Source: Thermoproteota archaeon (GTDB taxonomy: Archaea; Thermoproteota; Korarchaeia; Korarchaeales; Korarchaeaceae). From it: a DNA stretch of 17,029 nt. A program made the translations under genes and the position numbers. The number at the start of each line of letters is the position of its first letter. The stretch's first letter is position 1. Below the pieces are notes generated by a model. That model was not told the origin of the DNA. It did no database searches and saw only the letters and a program-made list of their open reading frames with translations. The stretch lies in NCBI GenBank assembly GCA_011042755.1, contig DRBY01000113.1, positions 1 to 17,029 on the forward strand, in the 5' to 3' direction. Shown piece after piece: positions 13,391 to 17,029 of the stretch.

Positions 13391-15301
13391 ATGCGCCTGA
13401 GTTTCACCTCGTTGAGAGTCAGGGTCGGCCGCAGGGTCTTCGCCAAGAGCGTGCCAGACAGGGAGTTCCCGGAGGTCGTAGAAGAGATCAGGAAGATCTG
13501 CAGGTTCGACCCTCTGAGGGCAGAGTGGGTGCTAGACCCCAGACTCGCGCTGGCCAGGGGTTGGGAAACCCTCAGACGCTTCGGAGTACCCGACGAGCTG
13601 GTGGGGGAAGTTCTCAAACTCACAAAGGAAGATGTGGAAGAGGAACTTGAGCGGTACCTCCGAGACGGCGTGCTTGCCGTCTTCTGCCCAGGCAGGGAGA
13701 ACCCTCCCGCGCCGTTCAAGAGGGACGGGGACTTCTTGGTGCTGCCATCGTCAGACCTGCTCGCCCTCGTGGAGCAGGTCGGTAGAGAGGAAGCCGTACG
13801 GAGGGTAAGGGAGGTCGCCTCCAGGGGCTACTGGAGGGAGGCGCACCTGCACTCCCTGCTGGCTGAGCTCGGGGCCGCGGGGAAGCTAACTTTAGAGGAC
13901 CACGAGGAGGGGTTGCTGCTCGTCGCCACGGGCCTGTCGGAAGACCAGCTGAGGGAGCTCGAGGACACGTTCTACATTCAGTACAACGTTCAGACCAGGT
14001 CTGGTCTCGAGAGCAGGCTGGTGAGAATTGCCAGGAGAGTGAGGCGCGGTTCCTACGTGGTCCCGCCCTTCATGTTCCACCACCTCAAGAGGTTCGCCGA
14101 GGAGCACGGCCTCAGATTTGAGGACAGGGTCACGTGGCCCTCCGACCCAATAGAGATTCGAAGAAAAGATTACGACCTCTTTCCCTTTCAGGCAGAAGCC
14201 GTCTCCTCCTGGGAGGCCGCGGGGAGGTTCGGCACGGTAGTCATCCCGACGGGGGGAGGGAAGACCTACGTCGGGCTAGAGGCGATTGCTAGGACGGGGC
14301 TAAAGACGCTCGTGTGCGTCGTAACCATGGAGCTGGCCACTCAGTGGAGGGAGTTCCTCGAGGCAAAGCTGGGCGTGACTGTGGGCGAGTTCAGCGGCAG
14401 GGAGAAGACCCTGGGCCGAGAAGTCGTGGTGGGGATCTACAACTCTGTGGCGAAGCACGTGGAGAAGCTGAAGGACCTGTTCGGTCTCGTGATCTTCGAC
14501 GAGGTGCATCACGTCCCGGCCTCGACGTTCAGGAAGATCGCCTTCGTCAGCAAGGCTAAGTTCAGGCTCGGCCTATCGGCCACGCCCGAGAGGAGCGATG
14601 GAAATGAGCACCTCATATTCCTAACGGCGGGAGATGTCGTCTACAAGATAGGGTACAGAGAGCTGGTGAGCGCCGGCATCCTGGCCCCGCTGGAGCACAA
14701 GGTGCTGAGGGTCCAGCTAGCTGACGACGAGCGTCGTGCCATGATGGCTCAGCTGGCCAAGGTCAGGGACGAGAACGCGAGGCTGGCTGTGATGAAGAAG
14801 TATGCACTGAGGGCCAGGGCTAAGATCCCCGTCGTGGCTGGAATCGTGGAGGCCGAGAAGGGCAGGAAGATCCTGATATTCTGCGAGTACATAGATCAGG
14901 CGGAGGCGATACAGGAGGAGCTGGAGAGGCGAGGGATCAAGTCGGCCCTGCTCGTGGGGAAGACCAGGGAGCGTGAGGAAATATTCGACGCATTCAGGAG
15001 GTGCGACCTAGACGTGATCGTGACCACGAGGGTTCTCGACGAGGGGATAGACGTGCCGGACGCCGACGTCGCCATCATAGCGAGCGGCAGCGGGTCGCCC
15101 AGGCAGATGGCCCAGAGGGTTGGGAGGATCCTCAGGGGCAAGCCCGGGAAGGTGGCCAAGGTATACGAGGTCGTGGCGAGGGGAACAATCGAGGAGGCGC
15201 TGGCAAAGAGGAGAAGAAAAGCGCTAGCAGAGTACGTACCCTCCCTAGCCGCTCAGGAGAGGAGGCGTAGGAGGAGACCTGGCAGGCTCCCCTTATCCTG
15301 A
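13391..15301 (+). CDS. XPB/Rad25-like SF2 DNA helicase
   Basis: A 636-residue helicase. The core has Q-motif-like FPFQAEAV (264-271), Walker A PTGGGKT (286-292), Walker B DEVH (370-373, in IFDEVHHVPA), motif III SATPER (396-401), TTRVLDEGIDVPDAD (545-559) and motif VI QRVGRILRGKPGK (575-587). DEVH plus GTIEEALAKRRR at the end fit archaeal XPB, a 3'-5' helicase that opens or rewinds DNA in repair or transcription. Typical archaeal XPB has about 450 residues; the extra length is an N-terminal region of about 180 residues with no motif I recognise. The C-terminus is strongly basic (ERRRRRRPGR), as in DNA-binding tails. No Bax1 nuclease gene follows, although Bax1 often accompanies archaeal XPB. 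ATG 13391 lacks a ribosome-binding site; TTG 13412 is an alternative start. Confidence 0.88.
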   Translation: MRLSFTSLRVRVGRRVFAKSVPDREFPEVVEEIRKICRFDPLRAEWVLDPRLALARGWETLRRFGVPDELVGEVLKLTKEDVEEELERYLRDGVLAVFCPGRENPPAPFKRDGDFLVLPSSDLLALVEQVGREEAVRRVREVASRGYWREAHLHSLLAELGAAGKLTLEDHEEGLLLVATGLSEDQLRELEDTFYIQYNVQTRSGLESRLVRIARRVRRGSYVVPPFMFHHLKRFAEEHGLRFEDRVTWPSDPIEIRRKDYDLFPFQAEAVSSWEAAGRFGTVVIPTGGGKTYVGLEAIARTGLKTLVCVVTMELATQWREFLEAKLGVTVGEFSGREKTLGREVVVGIYNSVAKHVEKLKDLFGLVIFDEVHHVPASTFRKIAFVSKAKFRLGLSATPERSDGNEHLIFLTAGDVVYKIGYRELVSAGILAPLEHKVLRVQLADDERRAMMAQLAKVRDENARLAVMKKYALRARAKIPVVAGIVEAEKGRKILIFCEYIDQAEAIQEELERRGIKSALLVGKTREREEIFDAFRRCDLDVIVTTRVLDEGIDVPDADVAIIASGSGSPRQMAQRVGRILRGKPGKVAKVYEVVARGTIEEALAKRRRKALAEYVPSLAAQERRRRRRPGRLPLS

Positions 15302-15364
15302 TAGACGCTGCTCCCCATGCTAGCGTCGAAACAACATTATGGTGTGGCCAGAAGTTGAAGCCTC

Positions 15365-15679
15365 GTGGCTGGAGGGGGTGACGCTCTCCTCGAGCTGAAG
15401 AGGTTCTTGAGGCCTGACGCGTTGGCCCTGCTGCTTACCGTCGTTATCGCTGCCTGCCCTCCCTCGATTCTCCTGCTTGGATTCATGTGCGACGAGACTC
15501 TGGGGTTGAGCTTCCTCTCCACGCCTCTCTATGGGATTGGGGAGGTCCTCTTCGAGGCGGTCTTCTTCCCACTCATTCTGGGAGAGGGTTCGTTTCTCAG
15601 CCTCGCGCTCACGCTTCTGTGGATCTACTTGCTCGCCTGCGCGATCAGGAGCGCCTTCAGATCCTTTGAAGTGAGCTAG
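15365..15679 (+). CDS. small membrane protein of unknown function
   Basis: A 104-residue hydrophobic protein with about three membrane segments: near 17-41 (LALLLTVVIAACPPSILLLG), about 57-72 (IGEVLFEAVFFPLILG) and about 76-96 (FLSLALTLLWIYLLACAI). It ends in a short basic/polar tail. The only standard start is GTG 15365; an in-frame TGA lies three codons upstream and no clear ribosome-binding site precedes it. It follows the helicase stop by 63 bases, so it may be read from the same transcript, but nothing links the functions. I do not recognise the family. The membrane pattern and lack of a competing frame support it as a real gene. Confidence 0.55.
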   Translation: MAGGGDALLELKRFLRPDALALLLTVVIAACPPSILLLGFMCDETLGLSFLSTPLYGIGEVLFEAVFFPLILGEGSFLSLALTLLWIYLLACAIRSAFRSFEVS

Positions 15680-15690
15680 CCACACTGCGC

Positions 15691-15732
15691 GCTGAGACAG
15701 TCCGATCGCCGCATCAGGGATCCTGTCTCGGC
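15691..15732. repeat. inverted repeat, possible transcript-end hairpin
   Basis: GCTGAGACAG (15691-15700) pairs with CTGTCTCGGC (15723-15732) over ten positions with one G-U pair. The loop is 22 bases and can add a GATC/GATC inner stem. It lies 12 bases after the stop of the small membrane protein and about 95 before the AAA+ gene. There is no T-run after it, so it may stabilise an RNA end or be a protein site rather than a classical terminator. Confidence 0.4.
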
Positions 15733-15799
15733 GAACCGATTGTTGCAGGATATGGACGCAGAATCAACGAAGCCGCTGCTTGAGAGATTTGCTTTTACA

Positions 15800-15808
15800 C
15801 TGAGAGTG
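15800..15808 (+). promoter_or_regulatory. TATA-like box for the BchI-type AAA+ gene
   Basis: GCTTTTACA lies about 24 bases before ATG 15828, so transcription could begin at or next to the start codon. GAGGGG directly abuts the ATG and is too close to act as a normal ribosome-binding site, which also favours leaderless translation. Confidence 0.35.
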
Positions 15809-15827
15809 AGCATATTCTCATGAGGGG

Positions 15828-17029
15828 ATGTCGGCAACCTTCGACAGACGCTGGCTCAGGTATCCCTTCGCCGCCCTAGTTGGTCTCGAGGAGCTGAAAC
15901 TCGCTCTTCTAGCCGTCGTTGTCAACCCGAAGATCGGCGGGCTCCTCATAAGGGGCCCCAAGGGCAGCGGGAAGAGCACGGCCGTCAGAGCCTTAGAGGA
16001 CCTCCTGCCAGAGATTACCGTCGTCAAGGGGTGCAGGTTCCACTGCGACCCCAGCTCCCCGAACCTCTGCTGGGAGTGCAGGGAGAGGATCGCGTCTGGC
16101 GAGAACCCTCTCCCCACCCAGAGGATCCGCATGAGGGTGGTCACGCTCCCGCTGAGCGCCACGGAGGACAGGGTTGTGGGCAGCCTCGACGTCGAGGCCA
16201 CTCTCAAGAGCGGAACGATCAGATTCAGGCCCGGCATCTTGGCAGACGCAAACAGGAACATCCTCTACGTCGACGAGATCAACCTGCTGCCGGACTACTT
16301 GGTGGACGACCTGCTGGATGTGGCCGCCTCAGGCGTTAACGTGGTGGAGCGCGAGGGGGTGTCGGTAGAGCACCCGTCCGAGTTCATCCTGATCGGCTCG
16401 ATGAACCCAGAGGAGGGGGAGCTGAGACCCCAGCTCTTGGACAGGCTCGCTCTGTCCGTGACGGTCGAGGGATCCTACAGCCCGGAAGAGCGCGAGGAGA
16501 TCATAAGGAGGAACGCAGAGTTCAAGGCAGACCCCGTGGGCTTCTACCGGAAGTACGCGGAGAGGCAGGAGGAGATAAGGGGGAGGATAGCCAAGGCGCG
16601 GGAGATCCTGCCCCGAGTGAGGGTTCCGGATGAGATAGTCAGGGGCATCGCTGAGCTCTGCTACAAGCTGGAGGTGGATGGCGTGAGGCCAGACATCGCC
16701 ATATATGAGACGGCCAGAGCCCTGGCGGCCCTCAGGGGAAGCAAGGAGGTCGACTGGGAAGACGTTAGGATAGCCGCAAAGTTCGCGCTAGCCCACAGGA
16801 CCAGGGCTAAGGGGACGCTCGAGCCCGCTAGCCCGGAGGAAATAGAGGGAGCTATTTCTGTTGTGAGGTCTGAGTCAGAGAGGCGACCTAAGAAGGAAAA
16901 GAGGAAGGTAAGCCCTGAGGAGGCCATTCGGAAGGGGAGAATAAGGCTTCCCGCGGTGCCAGTCCCGGTCCCCTTCTTTCTGCTATTGATGGCGGCCCTG
17001 GGGGTCGCCTCTGCCATGCTGCTTCCGAG
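15828..17029 (+). CDS. BchI/ChlI-type AAA+ ATPase, partial, with C-terminal hydrophobic segment
   Basis: 400 complete codons are visible; the gene runs off the right edge. It aligns well by eye with magnesium-chelatase subunit [14 protein letters not shown] (12-24), Walker [10 protein letters not shown] (43-51), [15 protein letters not shown] (107-121), Walker [12 protein letters not shown] (146-156), [14 protein letters not shown] (164-177), sensor-1 [13 protein letters not shown] (190-202) and arginine finger LLDR (R206). A four-Cys cluster, C69, C73, C81 and C84, may bind metal. Residues about 290-345 form the AAA+ lid. Unlike plain BchI, which ends soon after the lid, this protein continues with a basic linker and then a hydrophobic run from about residue 382 ([19 protein letters not shown]), probably a membrane helix, cut by the window edge. 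No chlorophyll or cobalamin gene is nearby, so it may be a MoxR/BchI-like remodelling ATPase rather than a true chelatase. A VWA-domain partner or fusion beyond the edge is likely. Confidence 0.85.
   Translation, partial: MSATFDRRWLRYPFAALVGLEELKLALLAVVVNPKIGGLLIRGPKGSGKSTAVRALEDLLPEITVVKGCRFHCDPSSPNLCWECRERIASGENPLPTQRIRMRVVTLPLSATEDRVVGSLDVEATLKSGTIRFRPGILADANRNILYVDEINLLPDYLVDDLLDVAASGVNVVEREGVSVEHPSEFILIGSMNPEEGELRPQLLDRLALSVTVEGSYSPEEREEIIRRNAEFKADPVGFYRKYAERQEEIRGRIAKAREILPRVRVPDEIVRGIAELCYKLEVDGVRPDIAIYETARALAALRGSKEVDWEDVRIAAKFALAHRTRAKGTLEPASPEEIEGAISVVRSESERRPKKEKRKVSPEEAIRKGRIRLPAVPVPVPFFLLLMAALGVASAMLLP

Noticed and set aside
1..17029. CRISPR array, insertion sequence or prophage
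   Set aside because: No regularly spaced repeats, no transposase, integrase or phage-like proteins, and no terminal inverted repeats with target duplication were found.
15828..17029. Naming the AAA+ gene bchI or chlI
   Set aside because: The ATPase core matches, but the membrane segment and lack of tetrapyrrole genes make chelatase function unsafe to assert.

Overview
The window reads as chromosomal DNA from an archaeon, probably a thermophile of the Thermoproteota/TACK side, though the exact lineage cannot be fixed by eye. Pointers are an XPB-type SF2 helicase, an archaeo-eukaryotic primase (AEP)-like protein, a DUF1152 protein, a DUF72 protein, heavy use of AGG/AGA arginine codons, TATA-like boxes about 25-30 bases before several start codons (near-leaderless mRNAs), and mixed ATG/GTG/TTG starts. 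I see no rRNA, tRNA, CRISPR array, transposase or prophage gene.

Layout. 1-111 is the tail of a + strand gene. 261-2757 carries three - strand genes: DUF1152, an AEP/PriS-like protein, and a small membrane protein. About 2758-3166 has no clear gene but is dense in inverted repeats; it precedes a small + strand putative metal-binding protein (3167-3502). A YbjN-like gene (-) and a DUF72-SWIM-like fusion (+) diverge from a shared 33-base promoter region (3994-4026).

The centre (5287-12306) is one tightly packed - strand operon of five genes. In transcription order these are two PaaK/CapK-type adenylate-forming enzymes, a MacB/FtsX-type permease, its ABC ATPase, and a large surface lipoprotein that also has a C-terminal membrane helix. 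All neighbours overlap or abut (CTGA overlap, 1-base gap, 8-base overlap, TTGA overlap), so they are very probably co-translated. A strong TATA box and a perfect tandem 8-mer (2 x ACATTTGT) sit in front of the first gene. The simplest reading, which is inference, is a pathway that activates carboxylic acids and moves or handles the product at the cell surface. This is the best candidate in the window for an undescribed system.

Upstream of the operon is a 271-base AT-rich spacer with T-rich tracts on the - strand, then a coiled-coil protein with four SHOCT-like repeats (-). Diverging from it are a long XPB-like helicase (+), a small membrane protein (+), and a BchI/ChlI-type AAA+ ATPase (+) that runs off the window just after a hydrophobic segment begins.
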